Below are positions 8,091 through 16,893 of a stretch of 64,000 nucleotides of DNA, piece after piece. The stretch is from Streptomyces sp. JB150 (GTDB lineage: Bacteria; Actinomycetota; Actinomycetes; Streptomycetales; Streptomycetaceae). The notes beneath the pieces are model-generated. The model had not been told where the DNA came from and did not search any database. It was given only the letters and a program-made list of their open reading frames with translations. The translations under genes and the position numbers were made by a program. How positions within the stretch are numbered: position 1 is the stretch's first letter; each line of letters starts with the position of its first letter. Where the stretch lies: NCBI RefSeq assembly GCF_011193355.1, contig NZ_CP049780.1, positions 50,364 to 114,363 on the forward strand, read 5' to 3'.

Positions 8091-9386
8091 ATGATGAGCG
8101 GGACCGGCGACGAGGGCGTCGGCCCGCCCCCCGCACCGCCCCCGGACGACACCGCGCTCCCGGACGACACCCCGCCCCCCTCCGCCCTGCTGGAGGACAG
8201 CACCGAGGACCTCTACGAGAACGCGCCCTGCGGTTTCCTGTCCACCGCCCTGGACGGAACGATCGTCAAGGTCAACGCCACCCTGCTGGACTGGCTCGGC
8301 CGGCGCGGCGCGGAGCTGGTCGGCCGCCGTACCTTCTCCGACCTGCTGACCGCCGGCGGCCGCCTCTACCACGAGACGCACTACGCGCCGCTGCTGCGCA
8401 TGCAGGGGGAGATCAGCGGCATCGCGCTGGAACTGAAACGAGCCGACGGCAGCCGCCTGCCGGTCCTCGTGACCTCGACCGTCAAAACGAGCGAGGACGG
8501 ACAGCCCCGGCTGATCCGCACCACCGTCTTCGACGCCCGCGAGCGCCGCTCCTACGAGCAGGAACTGCTGCGCGCCCGCCAGGAGTCCGAACGCGAACGC
8601 GAACGGCTCAAGCAGCTCGCCGCCACCCTGCAGGCATCGCTGCTGCCGCCCGCCCTGGAGAACGTACCGGGACTGGACGTGGCCGCCCACTACCACATCG
8701 CCTCGGCCGACGAGGTCGGCGGCGACTTCTACGACCTCTTCCCCCTCGCCTCCGGCAGCTGGGGCCTCTTCCTCGGCGACGTGTGCGGCAAAGGCGCCAC
8801 CGCGGCAGCCGTCACCTCCCTGGCCCGCTACACCCTGCGCGCCGCGGCCGTGTACGACCCCGACCCGGCCGTCGTCCTGCGCAACCTCAACACCGTCCTC
8901 GTCCACGAATACGCCGGCGCCGCCGAACCCCGGTTCTGCACCGTCCTCTTCGGCCTGCTCACCCCCCACGACGAGGGCGGCTTCCGCATCACCCTGGCCG
9001 GCGGCGGCCACCCGCCCGCCCTGCTGCTGCGCGCCGACGGAACCGCCGACCACCTGCCCACCCCCGGCGGCCAGCTCATCGGCGTCCTGCCCGACGCCAC
9101 CATCGCCACCACCACCCTCCGCCTGGCACCCGGCGACACCCTGCTCCTCTACACCGACGGCCTCACCGAAGCACACACCGCCGCCAGCGGCAGCGACCGC
9201 TACGGCGACGACGCCCTCCTGGACTTCGCCCGGCGGCTGGCCCCCACCACCGCGCGACGCACCGTCGCGGCCCTACGCGACCTCCTGGCCGCCCTCGGCA
9301 CCGGCGTGGACGACGACGCGGCCGTCCTCGCCGTCCACGCACCCCTGCCCGGACCAGCCGGCCACCGCCACTCACCACAGCCGTAA
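8091..9386 (+). CDS. PAS-SpoIIE (PP2C-type) serine/threonine phosphatase
   Basis: 431 residues. Residues 1-35 are Pro/Asp-rich. A PAS domain covers about 40-150 (LYENAPCGFLSTALDGTIVK, LDWLGRRGAELVGRR), followed by a coiled helix (ERRSYEQELLRARQESERER) and the SpoIIE/RsbU phosphatase domain: LQASLLPPALENVPGLDVA, DEVGGDFYD (metal Asp), GDVCGKGATAAAV, LAGGGHPPALLL, LLYTDGLTEA and GVDDDAAVLAV. All metal-binding acidic motifs are present, so it should be active, dephosphorylating an anti-anti-sigma (STAS) partner. ATG 8091 has GGAG about seven bases upstream. Two STAS genes and a HATPase gene at 38-41 kb are possible partners but are far away. Confidence 0.92.
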   Translation: MMSGTGDEGVGPPPAPPPDDTALPDDTPPPSALLEDSTEDLYENAPCGFLSTALDGTIVKVNATLLDWLGRRGAELVGRRTFSDLLTAGGRLYHETHYAPLLRMQGEISGIALELKRADGSRLPVLVTSTVKTSEDGQPRLIRTTVFDARERRSYEQELLRARQESERERERLKQLAATLQASLLPPALENVPGLDVAAHYHIASADEVGGDFYDLFPLASGSWGLFLGDVCGKGATAAAVTSLARYTLRAAAVYDPDPAVVLRNLNTVLVHEYAGAAEPRFCTVLFGLLTPHDEGGFRITLAGGGHPPALLLRADGTADHLPTPGGQLIGVLPDATIATTTLRLAPGDTLLLYTDGLTEAHTAASGSDRYGDDALLDFARRLAPTTARRTVAALRDLLAALGTGVDDDAAVLAVHAPLPGPAGHRHSPQP

Positions 9387-9574
9387 CCCGCCGCACCGAC
9401 GACCGGCCCCCGGCCCCGACGTCCCGTCACCTGACGGACGGCCCGCACCCCCTCCGAAATCCACCGGAACGGGTGAATCCCGGCCTTTGATCGCGTGTCG
9501 GCACCGCAGCCGGACAGACGACGGGTATCCCGCCGCGCCGAGACGCGGCGCGGCACGAACGACAGGAACCAGAC

Positions 9575-9745
9575 ATGGCGGATGCTCCCCAGCAACTGCC
9601 CGACGAGGCCGCGGAGCCCCTCAGGCAACTCCTCGAAGAGGTCCTCGACGCCGGTCCCGGCCGGCAGGTCACCGAGAACACGGTCGGCAACGCGAAGAAG
9701 GTCAAGGGGCTGCTCGGCGGCACTCTGCTCCCCGGCGTGATGTAG
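9575..9745 (+). CDS. Small hypothetical protein
   Basis: 56 codons encoding MADAPQQLPDEAAEPLRQLL ... LGGTLLPGVM, with AGGAA seven bases upstream of ATG 9575. The first half is an acidic amphipathic helix, the end is Gly/Leu-rich. It sits 188 bases after the phosphatase gene. Codon usage is typical of real genes here. No family recognised. Confidence 0.5.
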   Translation: MADAPQQLPDEAAEPLRQLLEEVLDAGPGRQVTENTVGNAKKVKGLLGGTLLPGVM

Positions 9746-9832
9746 GCGCGAAGCCGCCGGACGACGCGGCCGAGGCGTACGCCGCCAAAAGGCACGCGAC
9801 GCGCTGACCCCGCCCGGCGACGGCAGCACCGG

Positions 9833-9866
9833 CCGGACAGACCGGACCGCCGGACAGACCGGACCG
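9833..9866. repeat. Two-copy tandem repeat, 17 bp
   Basis: The 17-mer CCGGACAGACCGGACCG occurs twice head to tail (9833-9849 and 9850-9866), just upstream of the decayed hydrolase region. The unit itself contains two related CCGGAC half-units. Confidence 0.8.
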
Positions 9867-9929
9867 CCGTGCCGCCCGGACCCCCACACCCGGATCGGCC
9901 CGGCGGTGACGCTCCGCCACAGGCCCCGG

Positions 9930-10260
9930 TGCACCTCCTCCGGCACCGCCTGGGTCTACCACGGCGAGGGCAACGGCCGGCTCATGCGCCTGGTGGTCAT
10001 GGCGGACGGCTTCAGCGCCGGCCCCAGCGGCCTCGGCCTCACCTGGGAACTCCTGGAACACGGCCCGTTCCCGCTTTTGAGCGATCCGCCGCCGGCGCCT
10101 CGACGTCGTTCTCGTCGGCTACCACGAGCACAGCGCGTCGATGCTGCGGAACGCCGAGGCGGACGACTTTTGCGGTGTCGCTCACGGCGGGCGGGCCACA
10201 CCGATCAGCCGCATGCGCGACGGCTCCCTGCCCTGGCGGCGGAAGACCCACCGCGACGCG
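9930..10260 (+). pseudogene. Alpha/beta-hydrolase-like gene fragment, frameshifted
   Basis: One frame reads LVVMADGFSAGPSGLGLTWE and ends its match at LLEHGPFPLLS; a second frame then reads RRRLDVVLVGYHEHSASM followed by LRNAEADD. Together they recall, from memory, the N-terminal part of a Streptomyces esterase/lipase family ('vlADGFs.Gp.dl...W..Le.G.fPf...l..rg.dlvllGyderSasil.NA'). The nucleophile elbow GxSxG and everything beyond is missing. Frameshift plus truncation makes it a gene remnant. The following sequence to 10560 has further open frames with no recognisable domain. Confidence 0.4.
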
Positions 10261-10608
10261 ACTGGATGCCGCCGCCGGCCCTCACGAACCGGGCCTGCCC
10301 GCACTCGTGCGGTACCTGGCCGTCGTTGTGGACGCGGGCGGCCATGTCGACGACCGGTGCGGCAGCCGCGTGCTGGAATGCGCCCTGCTGTTGGCACTGC
10401 TGCGCCGACCCACCAGATCCGGGATGACCGCCGGCGCCATCCTCGCGCCGCCCCCGAAGCCGCCCACCACGAGTCCTTGCGAAACCGACGAGAATCCGGG
10501 TAGACCCTCGCACCGCGCTTGCGGTGCAAAACGCTGCGGAGAGCGGGACGTATCGGGGAAATGACGGTCGGGCTGTCTGCGCCGGGCGTGCGAAGACCAG
10601 GGGGGACC

Positions 10609-11031
10609 ATGGACATGGGGATATCGCTTTCTGAGGCACTCGGAGAGCTACGGCGGGAGCTGTATGCGGCGCAGGCCGCGGGAAGTGACCAGCAATTCCG
10701 CTTCGACGTGGAGCAGGCGGAGCTGTCGCTGGAGGTGGAGTTCCGACGGGACGCCAACGGCGGTGTCACAGTGGAAGTCGGCCTGCCGGGAGCCAAGATC
10801 GGTGGCGAGGCCGGCAGCGGCGCGGGCAGCACCCGGCGGCAGATGCTGACGCTCACGTTGCAGGTTCGGGACGAGGCACTGGGCGGGCAGCGGGCTCGGA
10901 TTCGCCGTAGCGCCGGAGGCCTCGACGTCCCAGGTGACGACGGGCCGGGACAACAACCCCAGGGCAAGTTAACCGACGGCGAATCGGACACCTCCCGGAA
11001 GAGCGCTCAGCCGCGGCCGTGGGAGGCATGA
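10609..11031 (+). CDS. trypco2 (trypsin-co-occurring domain 2) protein
   Basis: 140 residues. The N-terminus (GISLSEALGELRRELYAAQ, then LSLEVEFRR, GVTVEVGLPGAKIGGE and TLTLQVRDEAL) is the trypsin-co-occurring domain pattern: a helix LxxAlxxLRxELxxA followed by strands with V(E/T)lEl and a glycine-rich turn. The C-terminal 45 residues are polar and probably disordered. ATG 10609 follows a GGGGGGA ribosome site by four bases. The gene is separated from the trypsin-like/NB-ARC/TPR gene by one base, which is the association that gave the domain its name. Such pairs are predicted conflict or signalling systems; the biochemical role is not established. Confidence 0.8.
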   Translation: MDMGISLSEALGELRRELYAAQAAGSDQQFRFDVEQAELSLEVEFRRDANGGVTVEVGLPGAKIGGEAGSGAGSTRRQMLTLTLQVRDEALGGQRARIRRSAGGLDVPGDDGPGQQPQGKLTDGESDTSRKSAQPRPWEA

Positions 11032-11032
11032 G

Positions 11033-14000
11033 ATGGATCCGCAGCGTCTCGCCTTGGTACGCACGGGGGCACCGCGCGGTTCGGGCTCCGGGTACCTGGT
11101 CGGTCCTCACCTGGTTTTGACGGCGCTGCATGTCGTGCGTCCTGACGAGCGGTGGGCCGGGCACATCGAGGTTCACGTGGGACACCCGCGCTACGGGACC
11201 GATCTGGTCCAGCGGTCGGCGCGCGTGTGCTGGCCCGATCCGCACAAGGCAGCCCCGCCTGCGCACAGCGTGGACGTGGCGCTTCTGTGGCTGGATGAGC
11301 CGGTGGAGACCAGCGGGGGACCGGTGCGGTGGGGCCGCCCCGGCGGTGTTGTCCCCGTGCCGTTCGAAGGTGCCGGCTTCCCCGCCTTCGCGGCTGACGC
11401 CGGGAGCATGACTCAGTGCGAATACCTGCGCGGTGAGTTACCGGTGGTTTCGACGTCCTCGTCGGGCTGGGTACTGGACTGCCCCGTCTGGCCGGCGCCC
11501 GCAGGCAGCGGAGAACGGCCGTGGGCAGGCGCCTCAGGCTCGGCCATCTTCTGTCATGGCCGACTGGTCGGCGTGGCGGTCGAGGACAACCCGACCATGG
11601 GCTGGCGCCGTCTGCACGCCGTCCCCATCCATGAAGCCCTCGAGCTGACCGAGTTCGCCGACCTCATCTCCCGGCACGGCCATCCCGGCACCACCAGCGC
11701 GCTGGAAGAAGTGATCGCGCAGAACGCGGTCAGGTCGGACGGCGAGGAACCGGTCCGGCCCCCCACGCACAACGGACGACCATACGGTTTTGCTCCGCCA
11801 GCGGAGAGCACCGGCCCCGTGACGCTGCCCGCAGCCCCTGCCGAACTGGTCGGACGGCAGGGACCGCTGCAACAAATACTGGCGTGGCTGAGCCCTGACC
11901 CACCCCAAGAGGCGGAGTTCGGCCTGCAGACGGGGACGGTGGTGGTGTCGGCGGTGGCCGGGATGGGCGGGGTCGGCAAAACCGCCTTGGCTCTGCACGC
12001 CGCACACCAGGCTTCTCAGGAGGGGCGCTTCCCCGGCGGCGTGCTCTTCGCGGACCTGCGCGGCTACAGCACCGACCCTGAAGTCGGCCCGCCGGCGGTG
12101 GCCGACCGCTTCCTGCGCGCGCTGGGCGTCAAAGACGATGACCTGCCCGCCAGCGCGGAGGAAAAGCTGGACGCCTGGCGGACCGTCGTCAAGGACCTGG
12201 CTCGCCGAGGCCGCCCGCTCCTGGTGGTGCTGGACAACGCGCGCACCGCCGACCAGGTGCACCCCTTGCTCCCGGGCTCCCCGCACCGTGCCCTGATCAC
12301 GTCCCGGCAGACCATGTCCGCGCTGCGCGGAGTCCGCCGCATCACCCTCGAGGCCCTCGAACCGGAAGACTCGCTCGATCTGCTGGAGCGCGCCCTGCGC
12401 GCAGAGCGCGACGATGACCGCATCGCCACCCAGCGCGAGGACGCCCTGCGCCTGGCCGCCTTGTGCGGCCACCTCCCCCTCGCCCTGCACATCACCGCGG
12501 CCCTGTTGCGCGACGTACGCACGCGGTCCGTGGCCGCCCAGGTCGAGGCTCTGGAGGATGTCCGCACCCGCTTGGACGCTCTGGCTTACGACGACAAGGA
12601 CAGTGAAGGCCGGCCGCTGGCTGTGCGGGTCACCTTCGAACTGTCCTACCAGCACCTGAACGCCGACCAAGCCCGCGCGTTTCGCCTGCTCGCCTCAGCC
12701 CCGGGCCCCGACATCTCCACCGACGCCGCAGCCGCCTTGCTCGCACACCCCGGCGCTGAACGCCTGCTGCACGGGCTGGCCCGAGCCCACCTGCTGCACC
12801 CCGACCCGGAACGGCAAGACCGCTGGTCCATGCATGATCTCGTCCGCGTGTTCGCCGACGAGCGAGGCCGGGTTCATGCCGACACCGACCAGCGCGCCGC
12901 CGCGCTGGCCCGCCTGCTGGACCACTACGTCACTCTCGCCGCCGCAGCGGACACCCATCTGGAGACCGTTGCCGGCCTGCCGGTCTCCGACCGCTTCCCC
13001 GACCGTGCCACTGCCCTGGACTGGCTGGACGCCGAACGTCCCAACCTGCTTGCCGCCGCGGCCGCCGACACCGGCGCATGCACTGTCCTGGCCTCGGTCC
13101 TCACCCGTTTCCTCGACCACCGCCGCCACTTCGAAGACGCGATCACCCTCAACACCACTGCCGTGCGCATCCATCAGGAGGCCGGTGACCGACACAGGGA
13201 AGGCCTGACACTGACGAACCTGGGGCTGGCCCTGTCCGAGGTGCGCCGGTTCGACGAGGCCGTCGCCGCACACAGGCAAGCTCTGGACATCATGAACGAC
13301 TGCGGTGACCGGCAAGGCAAGGGCCAGGCACTGACCAATCTCGGGCTGGTCCTGTCACAGGTGCGCCGCTTCGACGAGGCAATCGCCGCCCACACCGGCG
13401 CGGCGGGCATCTTCCGTGACACCGGCGACCGTCGAGGTGAAGCCATCGCCTTGACCAATCACGGAGCCGTCCTGGACAAACTAGGGCGATTCGATGAAGC
13501 CATCGACATCCATTCCGCTGCGGCGCGCATCTTCCACGACATCGGTGACCGTCATAACGCAGGCAAGGCGCGGAACAACCTAGCGCTGGTCCTGTGGGAA
13601 GTGGGGCGGGTGGAAGAGGCCGTCGAAGCTCTCACCGCCGCAGGGGAGATCTTCCACCACACCGGCGACCGCCACAGTGAAGGCAGCGCACTGACCAACC
13701 TGGCATACGCCCTGCGACTGGTCGGCCGGACGGAAGAAGCGGTCAGCACGTACACCACTGCCGTGGACATCCTGGGGAGCACCGGGGACCGACTCAGCCA
13801 AGGCAAAGCTCTGGTCAACAAAGGAGCGCTCCTGGTGGAGCTGGACCGGTTCGAAGAAGCGGTCAGCACCTACACCACCGCCGTGGACATCCTGCGGGAC
13901 ACCGGCGGCCCTGAGAGCGCCGACGCGGTCTGCCGCTTGGGTGCCTTGCTGGTCCGGACAGGGCGGCTGGATGAGGCCGTGACGGTCCTGAGCACCGCGG

Positions 14001-14587
14001 CACGGAACGGAGCTGCCGCCGCCCTGTGCCGCCAAGCCTCATCGCACGCCGCAGCCGGTCTTACGAGACAGGCTGAGGTGTTCCTTCGCGCCGCCGCGGA
14101 CGCCGGGCACCTTGAGTCCAAGGTCAACCTAGGCGTGCTGCTCGCCGAGGCCGGGTGCGCTCAAGAGGCAGAGGACCTGTTTCGGGCAGCTGCTGACGGC
14201 GGTGACGCGAACGCGGTGTTCAACCTCGGTGTGCTGTACGAGAAAACCGGCCGTCTCAAGGAGGCCAGGTCCTACTACCTGCACGCCGCCGCCGCGGGCC
14301 AGCGAGGCGCCCTGAGCCGGCTGTGGTCCCTCACCGCATCGCAACGCGGTCAGGACACGCAACGCACCGTTCTCCCGAACCGTCCCGCCACGGCCGACAC
14401 GGGGGGTGTCGACGCCGGCGCCATGCTCGAAAGCCTCTACGAGGAGCTCCGCCTGGCCGGTGACGACGACCGTGCTCAGCGGATACAGCCCAAGGCGGCC
14501 GCGGCACACAACGAGCGGTGGCTGCGCCACGGCGGACTCCAGGTCGACTGGCTCTCACGACTGGACCTTGAACGCCTGGGCAAATGA
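11033..14587 (+). CDS. Trypsin-like protease / NB-ARC STAND NTPase / TPR protein
   Basis: 1184 residues in three blocks. Residues 1-200 are a trypsin-like serine protease: TALHVV (His33), HSVDVALLWL (Asp81) and GASGSAIF (Ser168) supply a full triad. Residues 265-610 are an NB-ARC ATPase: Walker A GMGGVGKT (310-317), Walker B LLVVLDNA (396-403), LITSRQ sensor, GHLPLAL and the MHD motif SMHDLVRVFA (600-602). Residues from about 680 onward are TPRs of 40 residues (GLTLTNLGLALSEVRRFDEA type), at least eight, then Sel1-like units. The layout fits a sensor (TPR), switch (NTPase) and effector (protease) machine. It is translated with the trypco2 gene one base upstream. Antiphage or cell-death function is inferred from architecture only. 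Confidence 0.92.
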   Translation: MDPQRLALVRTGAPRGSGSGYLVGPHLVLTALHVVRPDERWAGHIEVHVGHPRYGTDLVQRSARVCWPDPHKAAPPAHSVDVALLWLDEPVETSGGPVRWGRPGGVVPVPFEGAGFPAFAADAGSMTQCEYLRGELPVVSTSSSGWVLDCPVWPAPAGSGERPWAGASGSAIFCHGRLVGVAVEDNPTMGWRRLHAVPIHEALELTEFADLISRHGHPGTTSALEEVIAQNAVRSDGEEPVRPPTHNGRPYGFAPPAESTGPVTLPAAPAELVGRQGPLQQILAWLSPDPPQEAEFGLQTGTVVVSAVAGMGGVGKTALALHAAHQASQEGRFPGGVLFADLRGYSTDPEVGPPAVADRFLRALGVKDDDLPASAEEKLDAWRTVVKDLARRGRPLLVVLDNARTADQVHPLLPGSPHRALITSRQTMSALRGVRRITLEALEPEDSLDLLERALRAERDDDRIATQREDALRLAALCGHLPLALHITAALLRDVRTRSVAAQVEALEDVRTRLDALAYDDKDSEGRPLAVRVTFELSYQHLNADQARAFRLLASAPGPDISTDAAAALLAHPGAERLLHGLARAHLLHPDPERQDRWSMHDLVRVFADERGRVHADTDQRAAALARLLDHYVTLAAAADTHLETVAGLPVSDRFPDRATALDWLDAERPNLLAAAAADTGACTVLASVLTRFLDHRRHFEDAITLNTTAVRIHQEAGDRHREGLTLTNLGLALSEVRRFDEAVAAHRQALDIMNDCGDRQGKGQALTNLGLVLSQVRRFDEAIAAHTGAAGIFRDTGDRRGEAIALTNHGAVLDKLGRFDEAIDIHSAAARIFHDIGDRHNAGKARNNLALVLWEVGRVEEAVEALTAAGEIFHHTGDRHSEGSALTNLAYALRLVGRTEEAVSTYTTAVDILGSTGDRLSQGKALVNKGALLVELDRFEEAVSTYTTAVDILRDTGGPESADAVCRLGALLVRTGRLDEAVTVLSTAARNGAAAALCRQASSHAAAGLTRQAEVFLRAAADAGHLESKVNLGVLLAEAGCAQEAEDLFRAAADGGDANAVFNLGVLYEKTGRLKEARSYYLHAAAAGQRGALSRLWSLTASQRGQDTQRTVLPNRPATADTGGVDAGAMLESLYEELRLAGDDDRAQRIQPKAAAAHNERWLRHGGLQVDWLSRLDLERLGK

Positions 14588-14606
14588 GTCCGACGCCTTT
14601 CACACC

Positions 14607-14630
14607 GGGCCGCCGCCCTTCCGGCGGCCC
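14607..14630 (+). terminator. Hairpin terminator after the protease/NTPase gene
   Basis: GGGCCGCCG (14607-14615) pairs perfectly with CGGCGGCCC (14622-14630) around the loop CCCTTC, 19 bases after the stop codon. No U run, as is common in Streptomyces. Confidence 0.65.
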
Positions 14631-14766
14631 CGTACGTGTTCATCGACAACCACGTGGCACCGCGCCGCCGGATCGCCCGGCACGCCACCGTCGTCCTTGC
14701 CTGCCCGGGAGCTGACGGCGAGGACGAAGACCGGGCGCGGCGCCGCGCCGCGCCCAGGGAGCACTC

Positions 14767-15774
14767 ATGGAACTGAAGGACGCGGTCGCGGTGGTCACCG
14801 GTGCCAACCGCGGGCTCGGACGGCACCTGGCCGCCCAGCTCGTGGCGCGCGGAGCCAAGGTCTACGCGGCGGCCCGCCGTCCCGAGGCGGCGGACATGCC
14901 GGGGGTCGTCCCCCTGCGGCTCGACCTGACGGACGAGGCGTCGATCCGGGAGGCGGCTCGCACCGCCGCCGACGCGACGCTGCTGGTGAACAACGCCGGC
15001 GTCTCCACCGGCACGCCGCTGATCGCGGGCAGCCCGGAGGCCGTGCGCCTGGAGATGGAGGTCAACTTCTTCGGCCCGCTCGCCGTCACCCGGGCCTTCG
15101 CCCCGGTGATCGAGTCCAACGGCGGCGGCGCCGTGCTCAACGTGCTGTCCGTCCTGTCCTGGCTGCACCCGGCCGGCCTCGGCGCCTACGCCGCGGCGAA
15201 GGCCGCCGCCTGGGCGCTGACCGGTGCGGCCCGCGAGGAGCTCGCGCCCCGCGGCATCGCCGTGACGGCGCTGCACGTCGGATACATGGACACCGACATG
15301 GCCGCCGGCGTGCCCGCCGAGCAGAAGACCGACCCGGCCGAGGTCGCCGCCCAGGCCCTGTCCGGCATCGAAACGGGCCCGCCCGAGATCCTCGCCGACG
15401 ACACCACCCGGTACGTCAAGCAGCGCCTGGCCGCACCGCCGAACGCGAGCTGGGACGCCCCCGCCCCACCGGCGCCCGGCGCCAACCAGCAGCACGCACC
15501 ACCAGCGCATACCACGAGCCACCGCAGGCGCGCCGGCCCGCTCCTGCGCCAGCCGGTGCACGTGCTGAGCTCCCGGCCGTCACGCCGCGCCGCACGCCGG
15601 GGCGTGACGTACTCCTTCCTGTTCATGAGGGCCGACGGCGACCAGCTGCGCGGCATCACCCGGCTCGTCGAGGCCGGGAGGATCCGCCCCGTCGTCGACC
15701 GCACCCGCGAGGCCATGGACTACGCCGAGAAGGGCCGCGCCAGGGCCGGCGAGGTCGTCATCGCGACGGTGTGA
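14767..15774 (+). CDS. Chimeric gene: short-chain dehydrogenase fused to the tail of a zinc-type oxidoreductase
   Basis: 335 residues. Residues 1-235 are a classical SDR: TGANRGLG (11-18), NNAG (75-78), Ser128, Tyr141 and Lys145 in YAAAK. Normally such proteins end soon after RYVKQRLAA. Here a low-complexity stretch follows (about 236-278) and then GVTYSFLFMRADGDQLRGIT, LVEAGRIRPVVDRT and AMDYAEKGRARAGEVVIATV. That is the C-terminal segment of MDR quinone-oxidoreductase-like enzymes, in which a further piece ('vFPf..t') between VVDR and AMDY is missing. The tail lacks the MDR cofactor and catalytic regions, so only SDR activity is expected. ATG 14767 has GGGAG upstream. The fusion looks like the product of a deletion joining two neighbouring genes. 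Confidence 0.85.
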   Translation: MELKDAVAVVTGANRGLGRHLAAQLVARGAKVYAAARRPEAADMPGVVPLRLDLTDEASIREAARTAADATLLVNNAGVSTGTPLIAGSPEAVRLEMEVNFFGPLAVTRAFAPVIESNGGGAVLNVLSVLSWLHPAGLGAYAAAKAAAWALTGAAREELAPRGIAVTALHVGYMDTDMAAGVPAEQKTDPAEVAAQALSGIETGPPEILADDTTRYVKQRLAAPPNASWDAPAPPAPGANQQHAPPAHTTSHRRRAGPLLRQPVHVLSSRPSRRAARRGVTYSFLFMRADGDQLRGITRLVEAGRIRPVVDRTREAMDYAEKGRARAGEVVIATV

Positions 15775-15826
15775 GCACCGCCTTCCGCACTCACCTCGGG
15801 GAACCGACCGCGACCACTACTAGGTG

Positions 15827-15861
15827 ATACCGTATAGTGGTACTCGGTAGCACGTAGTACC
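15827..15861 (+). promoter_or_regulatory. Probable PadR operator and promoter
   Basis: Two palindromes stand just ahead of the PadR gene: ATACCGTAT (15827-15835), perfect around a central C, and GGTACT (15839-15844) with AGTACC (15856-15861) spaced by 11. A TATAGT -10-like hexamer (15833-15838) overlaps the first. PadR proteins usually bind such ATAC/GTAT-type palindromes in their own promoters, so autorepression is inferred. Confidence 0.55.
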
Positions 15862-15885
15862 GAACGGGGTTGAGGAGCACCGGCG

Positions 15886-16212
15886 ATGGACGACCTGACG
15901 GAGATGCTGAAGGGCACCCTCGAAGGGTGCGTGCTCGAAATCATCGGCAGAGAGGAAACCTACGGGTACGCCATCACCCGCCGGCTGAACGAACTCGGCT
16001 TCACCGACGTCATCGAAGGGACGGTGTACACGATCCTGCTGCGGCTGGAGAGAAAAGGACTCGTCCAGGTGACGAAACGACCCTCCGAAGCCGGTCCGCC
16101 GCGCAAGTTCTACGCCCTCAACGACGCCGGCCGCGAGGAACTCGCACGATTCTGGGCGAAATGGCAGTACGTCTCATCGCGAATCAACAGCCTCAAGAAG
16201 GGCGGGAGATGA
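15886..16212 (+). CDS. PadR family transcriptional regulator
   Basis: 108 residues, the short PadR form. The winged helix-turn-helix is plain: LKGTLEGCVLEIIGREETYG, YAITRRLNELGF, EGTVYTILLRLERKGLV and RKFYALNDAGREELARF, matching 'G.l...iL.ll....yGyei...l...G......gtlYp.L.rLe..Gli....YyltdaGr..L'. The C-terminal helix is brief. AGGAG lies eight bases before ATG 15886. The stop overlaps the next start (ATGA), and two DUF1048 genes follow, the standard PadR-DUF1048 operon. Likely represses its own operon through the palindromes at 15827-15861; the ligand is unknown. Confidence 0.93.
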   Translation: MDDLTEMLKGTLEGCVLEIIGREETYGYAITRRLNELGFTDVIEGTVYTILLRLERKGLVQVTKRPSEAGPPRKFYALNDAGREELARFWAKWQYVSSRINSLKKGGR

Positions 16213-16565
16213 ACTTCTGGGACAAGGTCACAGGCAGCGATCTCACCAGGGAATGGAAGACGTTCGAAGCCCAGGCCGAGGCCCTGCCGGACGACCACCG
16301 GGCGGCGTGGGGACAGATCACCGCCCACCTCCTGCCCTACGGAGACTTCACCGGCCGCAACCTGACACCGATCCTCGACTCCGCCCTGGGACTGCTCGAA
16401 GTGTCGGCGGCGGACGGGCAGAGCGCCCGCGAGGTCCTCGGCGACGACAAGCAGGGCTTCTGCACGGCGCTGGCCGGCGGAGCGGGAGCGCGGACCTACC
16501 GCGACCGGTGGCGCGAGCAGTTGAACAGGAACGTCGCAAGGAAACTGAGCCGGCTGGGGGACTGA
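16209..16565 (+). CDS. DUF1048 family protein
   Basis: 118 residues starting MNFWDKVTGSDLTREWKTFE, with LPDDHRAAWGQITAHLLPYG and LLEVSAADGQSAREVLGDD, the helical pattern of DUF1048 proteins encoded behind PadR regulators. No membrane segment or catalytic motif. The start overlaps the PadR stop by four bases (ATGA), and GGCGGGAG supplies the ribosome site. Slightly longer at the N-terminal half than its downstream relative. Function of the family is unknown. Confidence 0.85.
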   Translation: MNFWDKVTGSDLTREWKTFEAQAEALPDDHRAAWGQITAHLLPYGDFTGRNLTPILDSALGLLEVSAADGQSAREVLGDDKQGFCTALAGGAGARTYRDRWREQLNRNVARKLSRLGD

Positions 16566-16566
16566 C

Positions 16567-16893
16567 GTGAGCATCCAGGACATCATCGAAGGCAAAAAGC
16601 AGTGGCGGGCACACCTGGCCCGGATCAAGGCACTCCCGCCGGACTACCAGATCGTCTACAAGGAGATGCAGAAGTACCTGTTCAAGGTCGGCCCGGTCAG
16701 CCTGTCCGACGGCTCCCTCCTGTCCGGAATCGTCGACTTCTTCGAAGAGGGCGCCGCCGAGGGCAAGGGAGTCCTGGAACTCATCGGCACCGACGTCGCC
16801 GCATTCTGCGACGACCTGATCAAAGACTCACCCACCTACGCGGACGCCTACCAGCAATCCATCAGCGCAGGACCCGGCACGCCCGGCACATGA
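16567..16893 (+). CDS. DUF1048 family protein
   Basis: 108 residues, GTG start one base after the stop of the preceding gene. The sequence IIEGKKQWRAHLARIKALPP, DYQIVYKEMQKYLFKV, GIVDFFEEGAAEGKGVLELI and DVAAFCDDLI fits the compact DUF1048 fold and aligns with the preceding protein over KxFxxxxxxLPxDxxxxxxxixxyL and the 'G..vlel.g.D...Fcd.l' end. It is a tandem paralogue in the same operon. Likely cytosolic; no function is known. Confidence 0.88.
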   Translation: MSIQDIIEGKKQWRAHLARIKALPPDYQIVYKEMQKYLFKVGPVSLSDGSLLSGIVDFFEEGAAEGKGVLELIGTDVAAFCDDLIKDSPTYADAYQQSISAGPGTPGT

